From Neisseria sicca 4320 (GTDB taxonomy: Bacteria > Pseudomonadota > Gammaproteobacteria > Burkholderiales > Neisseriaceae), in the NCBI RefSeq assembly GCF_000193735.1, contig NZ_AEPF01000107.1, positions 1-13,492 of the forward strand: a DNA stretch of 13,492 nucleotides, read 5' to 3'. The position numbers were made by a program, and so were the translations under genes. The first letter of the stretch is position 1. Each line of letters starts with the position of its first letter. The notes below the pieces were generated by a model that saw nothing but the letters and a program-made list of their open reading frames with translations, was not told where the DNA came from and searched no databases. Of the stretch, positions 6,197 through 13,380 are shown piece after piece.

Positions 6197-6345
6197 GCCT
6201 TCTTTTAAAAATTAACTTAACTATCTGAATTTAAAATTAATTAATTTTTAAAGAATGACAATGTCGCTTTAGGAATTGATAATGATTTGAAATAGAAAAC
6301 TTCCGTTTTCCACGATTTAAAAATTTAAGTAAAGCCGACCATAAA
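6174..6345. other. AT-rich gene-free stretch upstream of carbonic anhydrase
   Basis: Most of the 308-base gap between hchA and the carbonic anhydrase gene is very rich in A and T (for example TTAAAATTAATTAATTTTTAA around 6222-6250), unlike the GC-richer neighbouring genes. No reading frame with a plausible start and ribosome binding site is seen. It holds the carbonic anhydrase promoter at one edge, and GATAATGAT (6278-6286), which equals half of a Fur box but lacks the second half. Confidence 0.5.
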
Positions 6346-6380
6346 AAAGGTCGTCTGAAAACCGGTTTCAGACGACCTTT
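6346..6380. terminator. Hairpin terminator after hchA
   Basis: AAAGGTCGTCTGAAA (6346-6360) and its inverse (6366-6380) form a 15-base perfect stem with a 5-base loop. On the minus strand a run of T follows (TTTTTTAT), so it should end hchA transcripts. Confidence 0.85.
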
Positions 6381-6401
6381 GCTTTAAAATGCTTTAAAAA
6401 A

Positions 6402-7274
6402 TCACGCTGGACCGACGGCTTTGAGCAGCTCTTGTGCCGCCATAATGCCCAGCTTGTTGCTTGCCAGCGGGCTGTCGCCGGTCAGGAGTTTGCGGTCTTG
6501 GTGGACTTGGCCGCTGATGCCTTGGTTTATCACTTTCACGCCCAATTGTTCCAAGCGCGTTGCCAGGAGCCAGGGCAATCTGCCCGGTATATAGCCGATG
6601 TCGATGTTTGCACCTTCGTCCAGCGCGTCAGGGAATGCGCAGAGTTCGTAGCCTTTGAACGGGAAGTCTGTGTCGGGGCGGTCAATCGCGGCGGCAGCAA
6701 GCGCGGCAGGACCATGGCAAAGGGTGATGACGAATTTGTCGTTTGCCAACGCCCAATCCAATAAGCGTTGGATTTCTCGGCTTTCTGGAATTTTGTTGAA
6801 CGCGCCGTGTCCGCCGGGAATCAGTACGGCGATGTAGGGCGAGTCGGTGGCGGTAACTTCGTCGAGAATATCGGCGAGTTTGGCGGGTTTGTCCAATTTA
6901 GGCAGGTATTCGTTGTAGATTTCGACAACGGCTTGGTCTTCCTGCGGCATCGCCCACATTTCGAATTTGGCGTGGTTGCCCGACAGCGTTGCTACGTCGA
7001 TTTCAAAACCGGCTTTGTGGATGTGAAGCATGGGCAGCAGGGTCTCGACGGGGTGGTTGCCGGTGGAGAACCATTTTCCGTTTTGCATTTGCAGGTAGCG
7101 TTCGTCGGTGGCGACCATCAGGACTTTGTGTTTGCCGCCGGTGTAGGGTTTATCGAATTTCACGCCGTCGTAGTCGGTTTTCGGGGCGGTGTATTGCGAC
7201 AGGGAATATTCAGACGGAAAGAACGCGTTGTGTTCCGCGCTGTCCGGGACGGGTTTTTTGGATAGTTCAGCCAT
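6402..7274 (-). CDS. hchA: HchA/Hsp31 family glyoxalase III / protein deglycase
   Basis: The protein belongs to the DJ-1/PfpI superfamily; E. coli HchA converts methylglyoxal to lactate without a cofactor, is reported as a deglycase and acts as a holding chaperone. I place the start at the ATG at 7274 (290 residues), because AGGAG (7281-7285) lies six bases upstream; a TTG further upstream opens the same frame but has no such site. NAFFPSEYSLSQYT near the N-terminus is nearly identical to E. coli Hsp31. Glu77 (NHPVET), Cys186 and His187 (LCHGPAA) and Asp216 (CAFPDA) form the active site. Of the metal site, His86 and Glu91 are kept, but the position of the third ligand is Tyr123. The gene is divergent from an AraC-type regulator. 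Confidence 0.93.
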   Translation of the reverse strand: MAELSKKPVPDSAEHNAFFPSEYSLSQYTAPKTDYDGVKFDKPYTGGKHKVLMVATDERYLQMQNGKWFSTGNHPVETLLPMLHIHKAGFEIDVATLSGNHAKFEMWAMPQEDQAVVEIYNEYLPKLDKPAKLADILDEVTATDSPYIAVLIPGGHGAFNKIPESREIQRLLDWALANDKFVITLCHGPAALAAAAIDRPDTDFPFKGYELCAFPDALDEGANIDIGYIPGRLPWLLATRLEQLGVKVINQGISGQVHQDRKLLTGDSPLASNKLGIMAAQELLKAVGPA

Positions 7275-7333
7275 GTAAAGCTCCTGATTGTATGTCAACA
7301 GATGCGGGCGGTGCCGCTGGTAACGGGAATACG

Positions 7334-7347
7334 GTCAATTATTTGAC
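7334..7347. promoter_or_regulatory. Possible operator between hchA and the AraC-type gene
   Basis: GTCAA-TTAT-TTGAC is a perfect inverted repeat. Another TGTCAA lies at 7293-7298. A TATAAT on the minus strand (7354-7359) suggests the hchA promoter overlaps here. A regulator site is plausible but unproven. Confidence 0.35.
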
Positions 7348-7353
7348 AGACGC

Positions 7354-7359
7354 ATTATA
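7354..7359 (-). promoter_or_regulatory. Likely -10 box of hchA
   Basis: Perfect TATAAT on the minus strand, about 80 bases before the hchA start. No good -35 is seen at 16-18 bases, so it may need an activator. Confidence 0.45.
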
Positions 7360-7491
7360 CTGATTCCTGCGGCAAAACTTTGCCTAAAGCGATTTCTCTT
7401 TTGCCTTTTCCGACAAATCTGACGGCGGCAGGCTATGGATTTTTCCGGATTCGGATACAATCAGGCAAGAATGAAACAAGGAAAAAAAGAG

Positions 7492-8391
7492 ATGGACAAC
7501 CGTATTCTGGCGCTCGATGAAGAATTTCGGCGACTTGCCCGAATTGTCGGCAGTGTTGCACGCAATGACGGGAAAACGGCTTCGCCGGTCGAAGGCGTAA
7601 GTTTCTACCGCCACACAAGCCGCTTCGATTCGCAGCCTTGCGTGCAGCCTTTCGGCATGGTGTTGGCGGTGCAGGGAAGCAAGGAAATCACGTTTTCGGG
7701 AGCGTCCGTCCGCTGCGGCGTCGGCGATGTCTTTTTTGTCGGGGCGGATTTGTCGGGGTTTACATCGGTTGCCGATTGCAGCCCGCAAGAGCCTTTCTTG
7801 GGGATAAACGTCGAATTTGATTTGGAAATGCTGCTGCGGGCGGCTCAAGAGGGCGGTATAAGCGCCGCATCTGCGCCGCAAGGGCAGATTTACCGCATTT
7901 TTCGTGCCGATGCGCCGTTTCTGGACTGTATCCGCCGCCTGCTGCTGTCGGCGGACGAAGCCGCGCTGTCGCGCCCGCTGGCAAACCTTATCCGCCAAGA
8001 AGCCGCCTTGCGCCTGCTTCACGCCGACCCCGCATTGGCAGGGTTGCTCAAAGACAATACGGCACTCGGAAAAATCGTCAGGGTGATGGCATGGATGAAG
8101 CGGCATTTTGCCGAAAACATTTCCATGGAAGACTTGGCCGGGCGGGCGCACATGAGTCCGTCGTCGTTCCGCAGCCGCTTTCGTGAAACGGCGGGAGTCA
8201 GTCCGCTACAATATCAAAAACAGTTACGCCTCCAGCAGGCGCGGTTCCTGATCGCAAACGAACAACTGCCGGCATCGCAGGCGGCCGCGCAGGTCGGCTA
8301 CGAAAGCGTTTCGCAATTTTCGCGCGAATACAAAAGGTATTTCGGGAATACGGCTTTGGCGGACAAAGCAGCGTGGCATGGAAGGAAATAG
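7492..8391 (+). CDS. AraC-family transcriptional regulator
   Basis: The product is a 299-residue DNA-binding regulator. The N-terminal part (about 10-185) matches the AraC_N type sensor domain, with GVSFYRHTSRFDSQPC and FGMVLAVQGSKEITFSG; its ligand is unknown. The C-terminal part (about 200-295) has two helix-turn-helix units: MEDLAGRAHMSPSSFRSRFRETAGVSPLQYQKQLRLQ in pieces, then ASQAAAQVGYESVSQFSREYKRYFG, the family signature. I chose the ATG at 7492 because AAGGA (7478-7482) lies nine bases upstream; ATG at 7471 is also possible. The gene is divergent from hchA across 217 bases, so it probably controls hchA, perhaps in response to aldehydes. No link to the sulfur genes is evident. Confidence 0.92.
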   Translation: MDNRILALDEEFRRLARIVGSVARNDGKTASPVEGVSFYRHTSRFDSQPCVQPFGMVLAVQGSKEITFSGASVRCGVGDVFFVGADLSGFTSVADCSPQEPFLGINVEFDLEMLLRAAQEGGISAASAPQGQIYRIFRADAPFLDCIRRLLLSADEAALSRPLANLIRQEAALRLLHADPALAGLLKDNTALGKIVRVMAWMKRHFAENISMEDLAGRAHMSPSSFRSRFRETAGVSPLQYQKQLRLQQARFLIANEQLPASQAAAQVGYESVSQFSREYKRYFGNTALADKAAWHGRK

Positions 8392-8426
8392 GAAACGGCG
8401 TTAATTTGAAAATTTGCCGTACGAAA

Positions 8427-8465
8427 AGGTCGTCTGAAACCTTTATTCGGTTTTTCAGACGACCT
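8427..8465. terminator. Terminator hairpin between the AraC-type gene and cysH
   Basis: AGGTCGTCTGAAA and TTTCAGACGACCT, extended by ACC/GGT with a small bulge, face each other across a short AT-rich loop. It lies between convergent genes, 35 bases beyond the regulator stop and 20 bases beyond the cysH stop. T runs after it are weak. Confidence 0.75.
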
Positions 8466-8485
8466 GTTTGCCTTGCTGCCAAGAT

Positions 8486-9217
8486 TTATTTGTGCAGCCC
8501 GCATTCTTTGCTGTCTTTGCTTTCCCACCACCAGCGTCCGGCGCGAATGTCTTCGTCTGCTTTGACGGGGCGGGTGCAGGGTTCGCAGCCTATGCTCGGG
8601 TAGCCTTGGAAATACAGGGCATTGAGCGGGACGTCGTAGGCTTGCGCGTATGCCCAGACGTCGCTTTCTTCCCAGTCGAAAATGGGATTGAACTTGGCGA
8701 TGTTGCGGCTGCGGTCGGTTTCTTCGAAATCCAGTTCGCTACGGGTTGCCGATTGGCTGCGGCGTTGTCCGGTCAGCCAGGCAGGGGCGTTTTTCAGGGC
8801 GCGGTTGAGCGGCTCGATTTTGCGGATGTGGCAGCACCGGCGGCGCAGCTCGACGCTGTCGTACATGGCGGTTACGCCGAATTTCTGCTCAAACTGCCGC
8901 GCGCTTTCGGGATTGGGGTGGAAGACTTCCAGTTCGGTTTGGTAGCGGACGTTGACAGCGGTAATTAAGGCGACGGTTTCGGGATTGAGCTTGCCGGTGT
9001 TGAGGGTGATGATGCGCAGGGGAAGTTTCAGGCGGCAGATGGCGTCGGTAACGATCATGTCTTCGACGGCGAGGCTGGAGGCGAAAACGGCTTGCGGATA
9101 GCGGCGGGCGATGTGTTTGAGACGGCTCTCGAGCGTGGCGGTCAACTCGGGCAGCCGGCGCCGTTCGGCTTCTCCTGTTGTCGGGATGCGCCAAAGCTGG
9201 GGACGGAAGAGGGACAT
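8486..9217 (-). CDS. cysH: Assimilatory APS reductase (iron-sulfur type CysH)
   Basis: The enzyme reduces adenosine 5'-phosphosulfate to sulfite and AMP with thioredoxin or glutathione as donor. The 243-residue protein has Cys128-Cys129 (RRRCCHIRK) and Cys211-x-x-Cys214 (GCEPC), the four ligands of the [4Fe-4S] cluster that marks APS-using rather than PAPS-using enzymes. The catalytic cysteine is Cys239 in KECGLH. Other family stretches are FASSLAVEDMIVTD, LNTGKLNPET and RNIAKFNPIFDW. The cluster type implies that no APS kinase (CysC) is needed. AAGGAA (9227-9232) supports the start. It lies downstream of dinB on the same strand, 128 bases away, and apart from cysG and cysD. Confidence 0.95.
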   Translation of the reverse strand: MSLFRPQLWRIPTTGEAERRRLPELTATLESRLKHIARRYPQAVFASSLAVEDMIVTDAICRLKLPLRIITLNTGKLNPETVALITAVNVRYQTELEVFHPNPESARQFEQKFGVTAMYDSVELRRRCCHIRKIEPLNRALKNAPAWLTGQRRSQSATRSELDFEETDRSRNIAKFNPIFDWEESDVWAYAQAYDVPLNALYFQGYPSIGCEPCTRPVKADEDIRAGRWWWESKDSKECGLHK

Positions 9218-9241
9218 GGTTTGCTGTTCCTTGATTTTTGT

Positions 9242-9281
9242 TTTCAGACGACCTCTCTTGCGGCAAAGGAGTCGTCTGAAA
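9242..9281. repeat. Inverted uptake-sequence pair between dinB and cysH
   Basis: TTTCAGACGAC (9242-9252) and GTCGTCTGAAA (9271-9281) face each other across 18 bases. The order of the two orientations is the reverse of most other pairs in the window. There is no T run after it on the minus strand, so it is a weak terminator at best. Confidence 0.65.
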
Positions 9282-9345
9282 GTTTGTACGGAACATTATT
9301 GTCGGGCGGTCTCGCGCGAAGGGGAAAGAATGCTTTTCTATTTCT

Positions 9346-10404
9346 TTATAACCAAAGCGATTGCTGCTGGTCTTTCGGCACGAGGTGGTTCACGCCTATG
9401 CCGATGAGGCGGAAGGCGTCTTCGCGCTGGGGTGGAACGCGCTGCATCAGGGTTTGCGCGGCGCAAAGCAGGGCGTCGATGTCGGGCAGGACGGAAGAGT
9501 AGGTCAGGGAGCGGGTGATGATGCGGAAATCATGGGTTTTCAGCTTGAGGGTTACGCCTTTGGCTTCGACGTTTTTTCGCTCGATTTGTTGCCACAGGTC
9601 TTCGGCAAGGTGGGGCAGGTGTCCGGCTGCCTGTTCGAGCGACAGGTCTTCGGGCAGGGTGATTTCGGTGGAGATTTGGAGGCGTTCGCGTTCGGCTTTG
9701 ACGGGGCGCTCGTCCGTACCGCGTGCCAAATCGTAAAGGCGGTAACCGTATCGTCCGAAATGGTTTAAAAGTTCGCCACGCTCGAAACGGCGCAAATCGC
9801 CTGCCGTCTGCATACCCAGCGACTGCATTTTTTTCAGCGTAACCTTGCCCACGCCGGGGATTTTGCCCAAGGGCAGGGTTTCCAAAAAAGCCATGACTTT
9901 GTGCGGCGGCAGGACGAATTGCCCGTTCGGCTTGCGCCAGTCCGAAGCGATTTTCGCCAGAAATTTATTCGGCGCGATGCCTGCGGAGGCAGTCAAACCG
10001 GTTTCTGCAAAAATGGCGGCGCGGATTTCTTTGGCTACTTCGCTGGCGTAGGGGATATTTTTGAAATTGTGGGTCACATCAAGATAGGCTTCGTCCAGCG
10101 ACAGGGGTTCGATTAAATCAGTATAGCGCCTGAATACGGCGTGAATCTGCGCGGAAACCTGACGGTACAAATCGAAATGCGGCGGCACATACACCGCTTG
10201 CGGACACAATCTTTTCGCCGTCGCCACCGACATCGCGGAATGCAGCCCGAACTGCCGCGCTTCATATGATGCAGCGCAAATCACCGAACGCGCGCCTTCC
10301 CACGCGATAACCACGGGCAGCCCTTTCAAATGCGGCTGCTCGCGCAGTTCTACCGATGCGTAGAACGCGTCCATGTCGATATGGATGATTTTGCGCTGGG
10401 ACAT
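9346..10404 (-). CDS. dinB: DNA polymerase IV (Y family)
   Basis: DinB is an error-prone DNA polymerase that copies past damaged bases. The 352-residue protein has the expected full length (E. coli 351). The palm holds Asp10 in HIDMDAFYASVE and Asp104-Glu105 in SLDEAYLD; Tyr15 occupies the steric gate position. Further family blocks are SYEARQFGLHSAMS, GIAPNKFLAKIASDWRKP and the helix-hairpin-helix stretch IPGVGKVTLKKMQSLG. The C-terminal end QQQSLWL fits a beta-clamp binding tail. The start at 10404 agrees with the family N-terminus; the upstream ribosome binding site is weak. No LexA-like box was recognised upstream. It has a 94-base gap to rlmJ, with a terminator in between. Confidence 0.97.
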   Translation of the reverse strand: MSQRKIIHIDMDAFYASVELREQPHLKGLPVVIAWEGARSVICAASYEARQFGLHSAMSVATAKRLCPQAVYVPPHFDLYRQVSAQIHAVFRRYTDLIEPLSLDEAYLDVTHNFKNIPYASEVAKEIRAAIFAETGLTASAGIAPNKFLAKIASDWRKPNGQFVLPPHKVMAFLETLPLGKIPGVGKVTLKKMQSLGMQTAGDLRRFERGELLNHFGRYGYRLYDLARGTDERPVKAERERLQISTEITLPEDLSLEQAAGHLPHLAEDLWQQIERKNVEAKGVTLKLKTHDFRIITRSLTYSSVLPDIDALLCAAQTLMQRVPPQREDAFRLIGIGVNHLVPKDQQQSLWL

Positions 10405-10459
10405 TGAAGACGGTCGGGAAGGAAAAAGAGACGGGTATTTTAGCGGAAAACGATAGGGG

Positions 10460-10491
10460 AAGGTCGTCTGAAACCGGTTTCAGACGACCTT
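10460..10491. terminator. Perfect uptake-sequence palindrome after rlmJ
   Basis: A 32-base perfect palindrome: AAGGTCGTCTGAAACC followed directly by its reverse complement. It lies just after the rlmJ stop on the minus strand and upstream of dinB. The real loop would be about four bases. Confidence 0.8.
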
Positions 10492-10498
10492 TGTCGGT

Positions 10499-11344
10499 TT
10501 ATTTGATTTGATAGTCTAAAACGAAACGCGCAGCATCATCTTGAGCCAGAATTTCCGTCAGCTTGGGCAGCGTATCCGCCAATTTTTTTGCCAGCAAATA
10601 GGGCGGATTGACGACGAACATCCCGCTGCCGTGCATACCGAAACCGTCTTCGCGAGGTTTGTGGACATAAAGCTCGGCTTGAAGGTAATTTTCGGGCATG
10701 AGTTTTTTCAACTGTTCCGGCAGCTTGCGGCTCTCTTCGCGGCTCAAGCAGGGATACCAAACCAGATAACAGCCCGACTCGAAACGTTTGAGCGCGTCTT
10801 GCAGGGTTTGGACAACGCGGAGGTAATCCTGTTTTTCTTCATAGGGCGGGTCGATCAGTACCACGGCGCGGCGCGGCGGCGGGGGAAGCAGCGAAATCAG
10901 TCCGCGATAGCCGTCAGCCTGCGTGATTTGCCCGCGTTTGCCCAGACGGGCTTCTTTCATGTTGTTTTGCAAATGCGCAAAATCGGCAGGATGAAGCTCG
11001 AACAGGCGAAGTTTGTCGCATTCTCTGGTGAGAAAGCGGGCAAGCCAGGGCGAGCCGCAGTAGAGGTTTTCATCGGGCAGGATTTCTTTCAGACGACCGG
11101 TAAAGTCGGACAAATCCGAGGGCAGCGCATCTGCTTGAAGCAGCCGTGCAATCCCCTGCCGGTATTCGCCGACCTTCTGCGCCTGCTCGCCGCGCAAATC
11201 GTATAAACCCGCGCCGCTGTGGGTGTCGATATACCAATATGGTTTGTCTTTGAGATTGAAATATTCCAGCGTAAGGAACAGGGTGAAATGTTTGAGCATA
11301 TCGGCGTGGTTGCCGGCATGGAAGGCGTGGCGGTAGCTGAGCAT
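10499..11344 (-). CDS. rlmJ: 23S rRNA (adenine(2030)-N6)-methyltransferase
   Basis: RlmJ methylates A2030 of 23S rRNA using SAM. The product has 281 residues (E. coli 280). The N-terminus MLSYRHAFHAGNHADMLKH is the family signature; DTHSGAGLYDL (40-50) is the SAM-binding loop and DPPYEEK (165-171) the catalytic motif for N6-adenine methylation. GMHGSGMFVVNPPY near the C-terminus is also conserved. An uptake sequence lies inside the gene (11088-11097), in frame as Gly-Arg-Leu-Lys (residues 83-86). It is divergent from recD. A TATAAT at 11376-11381 on the minus strand may be its -10; another uptake sequence sits between this and the start codon, and no clear ribosome binding site is seen. Confidence 0.96.
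   Translation of the reverse strand: MLSYRHAFHAGNHADMLKHFTLFLTLEYFNLKDKPYWYIDTHSGAGLYDLRGEQAQKVGEYRQGIARLLQADALPSDLSDFTGRLKEILPDENLYCGSPWLARFLTRECDKLRLFELHPADFAHLQNNMKEARLGKRGQITQADGYRGLISLLPPPPRRAVVLIDPPYEEKQDYLRVVQTLQDALKRFESGCYLVWYPCLSREESRKLPEQLKKLMPENYLQAELYVHKPREDGFGMHGSGMFVVNPPYLLAKKLADTLPKLTEILAQDDAARFVLDYQIK
11088..11097 (-). repeat. DNA uptake sequence inside rlmJ
   Basis: TTCAGACGAC on the plus strand; on the coding strand GGT CGT CTG AAA in frame, encoding Gly-Arg-Leu-Lys. Confidence 0.85.
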
Positions 11345-11351
11345 GGCAGGG

Positions 11352-11422
11352 GTCGTCTGAAAACAGGGAAGGGCGATTATATCCGCAAATGCGGCTGGGC
11401 TGTTGCCAGGCTTTCAGACGAC
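11352..11422. repeat. Widely spaced inverted uptake-sequence pair upstream of rlmJ
   Basis: GTCGTCTGAAA (11352-11362) begins seven bases from the rlmJ start codon, and TTTCAGACGAC (11412-11422) lies 49 bases further on. The minus-strand TATAAT at 11376-11381 lies between them. A stem this far apart is possible but not a typical terminator. Confidence 0.55.
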
Positions 11423-11488
11423 TTGGGGTTGCGCTGGAAGTAAACCGTCCCGACAGACTGCCGTCGCGGAAATTTTTGTTTTGTCCGA

Positions 11489-11494
11489 TATAAT
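11489..11494 (+). promoter_or_regulatory. Candidate -10 box of recD
   Basis: Perfect TATAAT in TCCGATATAATACAAG, 61 bases before the recD start. No good -35 is seen at 16-18 bases. The next hairpin lies just downstream of it, within the presumed leader. Confidence 0.45.
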
Positions 11495-11498
11495 ACAA

Positions 11499-11540
11499 GT
11501 CGTCTGAAAACCGGATTTCAGTTTTCAGACGACCTTTTTT
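11499..11540 (+). terminator. Terminator-like uptake-sequence hairpin in the recD leader
   Basis: GTCGTCTGAAAAC (11499-11511) pairs with GTTTTCAGACGAC (11521-11533) around a 9-base loop. CCTTTTTT follows (T run 11535-11540), so it looks like an intrinsic terminator acting on the plus strand. No plus-strand gene lies upstream; the neighbours rlmJ and recD diverge. Confidence 0.6.
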
Positions 11541-11554
11541 CAATACGGGAAACG

Positions 11555-13315
11555 ATGATGGCTGAGAATACCGCCGATGATTTGAACCTTGCCGCCGCTC
11601 AAGCAGCGGGGCGTTTACTGGAGCGTTGCGTACCGGAGCATGTTGCGGTGCTGGCGCCGTATGTGCTGCGGCTATTTACGGCTTTGCAGAACGGGCATTC
11701 GTTTGTTTGGCTGGATGAGGGCGAGGCGGAGGAATTGGCGGAATTGGCGCCGACGGTCGGGCAGGGCGCGTCGCCATTGGTATTGCAGGGCAGAAAGTTG
11801 TTTTTGGGGCGGATGTGGCAGCTCGAGCATGATTTGGCGGCTGAAATCGAGCGTTTGGCAGAAGCGGAAGTCGAGCCTGTGGATTGGATGAGCGCATCGC
11901 AAAACTTGTCTTGCTGGTTTGCCGATAAAGGAAGCGAAGGCCAGCGGGATGCGGCGGGGCTTGCTTTGCTTCAGACGTTTATGCTGATTACGGGCGGGCC
12001 GGGTACGGGCAAGACGACGACGGTGGCAAAACTTTTGGGGCTGATTTGCACCAACTCTGCCACGCGCCTGCCGCGTATCGCGCTGGCGGCTCCGACAGGC
12101 AAGGCGGCGGCGCATATGGCGCGCGCGCTGCATCGGGCGGTGGACGGTTTCGAGATGCCGGATGCGGTACGCAATCATTTGTCTGCGCTGGAAGGGCAGA
12201 CGGTTCACCGCCTTTTGAAACTGCGTCCGCCGCAAATGCTGCCTGCGTTTGACGGCAACCGTCCGCTGCCTTTGGATGTGTTGGTGGTGGATGAGGCTTC
12301 GATGTTGGATGTTTCCTTGCTGCTTCACTTGCTGCGTGCGATTCCGTCAGGCTGCCGTGTGATTTTTTTGGGTGACGAGTTCCAACTGCCTTCCGTCGGC
12401 GTCGGCGCGGTATTGGCGTCGTTGTCGAGACGGACGGTTTTGGATAAGGATACGGCGGAGCAGCTGAGTATTTATCTGCCGGAACATGGTTTCCCCGTGG
12501 AGGAAAATCCGCCGGCTTTGTCGCAAAATGTCGCGCAACTGACGGTCAGCCACCGTTTCGGCGCAGACAGCGGCATCGGTTGCTTGGCAAGGGCGGTCGT
12601 ATCGGGCAAGAGCGGGGAAGGTTGGGCGCAGTTTGCCTTGTTCCCCGACGAGCTAGAAATCCGCGAGGGTCGTCTGAAACAGCAGGCGGAGCTGCTTTAC
12701 CGCAAACACGAAAAATACTGGCAGGCAGTCGATAAAAACGACGTGGCGCTGGCGTTCGGACACGCGGCGGATGTGGTCGTTTTGGCAGCATGGCGGCAGG
12801 ACGCGGAAGCGTTCAACGAAGAGTATTGCCGCTATCTGCAACGCAAACATCGGGCGGGCGCGGATACGCCGTGGTTCGCGGGGCAAATCATCATGATTGC
12901 GCGCAACGACTATACGCTGGAAGTGTTCAATGGCGACATCGGGCTGATTATGCCCGACGCGGAATCGGCAAACGGCTTGGCTGCGTATTTCCCGAATGCG
13001 GACGGTTTCAAAAAAATCGCCATCAGCCGCCTACCGCAGTTTGACTCCGCGTTCGCCATGACCGTGCATAAAAGTCAGGGTTCGGAATATCGGGAAGTCT
13101 GGCTGCTGCCGCCGTCGGGGAAAATAGAGCAGGGTGGAGATGACGCGCTGTCAGGCTTGAATAACGCGCTGCTCTACACCGCCATTACCCGCGCACGCGA
13201 ACGCTTCGTTTTTTGGGGAAATGAAGAACAATGGCAGATGGCGGTGGAAACCCGTAAAACCCGCCGCACGGCATTGGGCGAAATCTTGGATACCATGTTC
13301 GGATCGAAAGCTTGA
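11555..13315 (+). CDS. recD: Exodeoxyribonuclease V alpha subunit RecD
   Basis: RecD is the fast 5'-3' helicase of RecBCD, which processes double-strand breaks. The 586-residue product is near the usual length (E. coli 608). After an N-terminal domain (about 1-135) come Walker A GGPGTGKTTT (147-156), LAAPTGKAA (178-186), Walker B VVDEASML (244-251), GDEFQLPSV (273-281), VHKSQGSEY (504-512) and YTAITRARE (541-549), all superfamily 1 helicase motifs. The start may be ATG at 11555 or 11558; CGGGA (11546-11550) is spaced better for the second. An uptake sequence at 12669-12678 is in frame as Gly-Arg-Leu-Lys. recB and recC are not in the window. Its N-terminus and length suit RecD rather than the longer RecD2. 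Confidence 0.95.
   Translation: MMAENTADDLNLAAAQAAGRLLERCVPEHVAVLAPYVLRLFTALQNGHSFVWLDEGEAEELAELAPTVGQGASPLVLQGRKLFLGRMWQLEHDLAAEIERLAEAEVEPVDWMSASQNLSCWFADKGSEGQRDAAGLALLQTFMLITGGPGTGKTTTVAKLLGLICTNSATRLPRIALAAPTGKAAAHMARALHRAVDGFEMPDAVRNHLSALEGQTVHRLLKLRPPQMLPAFDGNRPLPLDVLVVDEASMLDVSLLLHLLRAIPSGCRVIFLGDEFQLPSVGVGAVLASLSRRTVLDKDTAEQLSIYLPEHGFPVEENPPALSQNVAQLTVSHRFGADSGIGCLARAVVSGKSGEGWAQFALFPDELEIREGRLKQQAELLYRKHEKYWQAVDKNDVALAFGHAADVVVLAAWRQDAEAFNEEYCRYLQRKHRAGADTPWFAGQIIMIARNDYTLEVFNGDIGLIMPDAESANGLAAYFPNADGFKKIAISRLPQFDSAFAMTVHKSQGSEYREVWLLPPSGKIEQGGDDALSGLNNALLYTAITRARERFVFWGNEEQWQMAVETRKTRRTALGEILDTMFGSKA
12669..12678 (+). repeat. DNA uptake sequence inside recD
   Basis: GTCGTCTGAA, in frame as GGT CGT CTG AAA, encoding Gly-Arg-Leu-Lys in a stretch between conserved helicase motifs. 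Confidence 0.85.
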
Positions 13316-13325
13316 ATAAAACCCT

Positions 13326-13380
13326 AAAGGTCGTCTGAAAACGGAACGGATGCTGCCGGAAGTTTTCAGACGACCTTTTT
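13326..13380 (+). terminator. Hairpin terminator after recD
   Basis: AAAGGTCGTCTGAAAAC (13326-13342) and its inverse (13362-13378) form a 17-base perfect stem with a 19-base loop, followed by T residues. It begins 10 bases after the recD stop. Confidence 0.82.

Noticed and set aside
6278..6296. Fur box
   Set aside because: Only the first nine bases (GATAATGAT) match the consensus; the second half does not.
7275..7298. TTG start eight codons upstream of the chosen hchA start
   Set aside because: The AGGAG at 7281-7285 would then lie inside the coding region; it is ideally placed for the ATG at 7274.
7384..8151. 255-codon minus-strand frame opposite the AraC-type gene
   Set aside because: It is antisense to a clear regulator, with no recognisable protein features.
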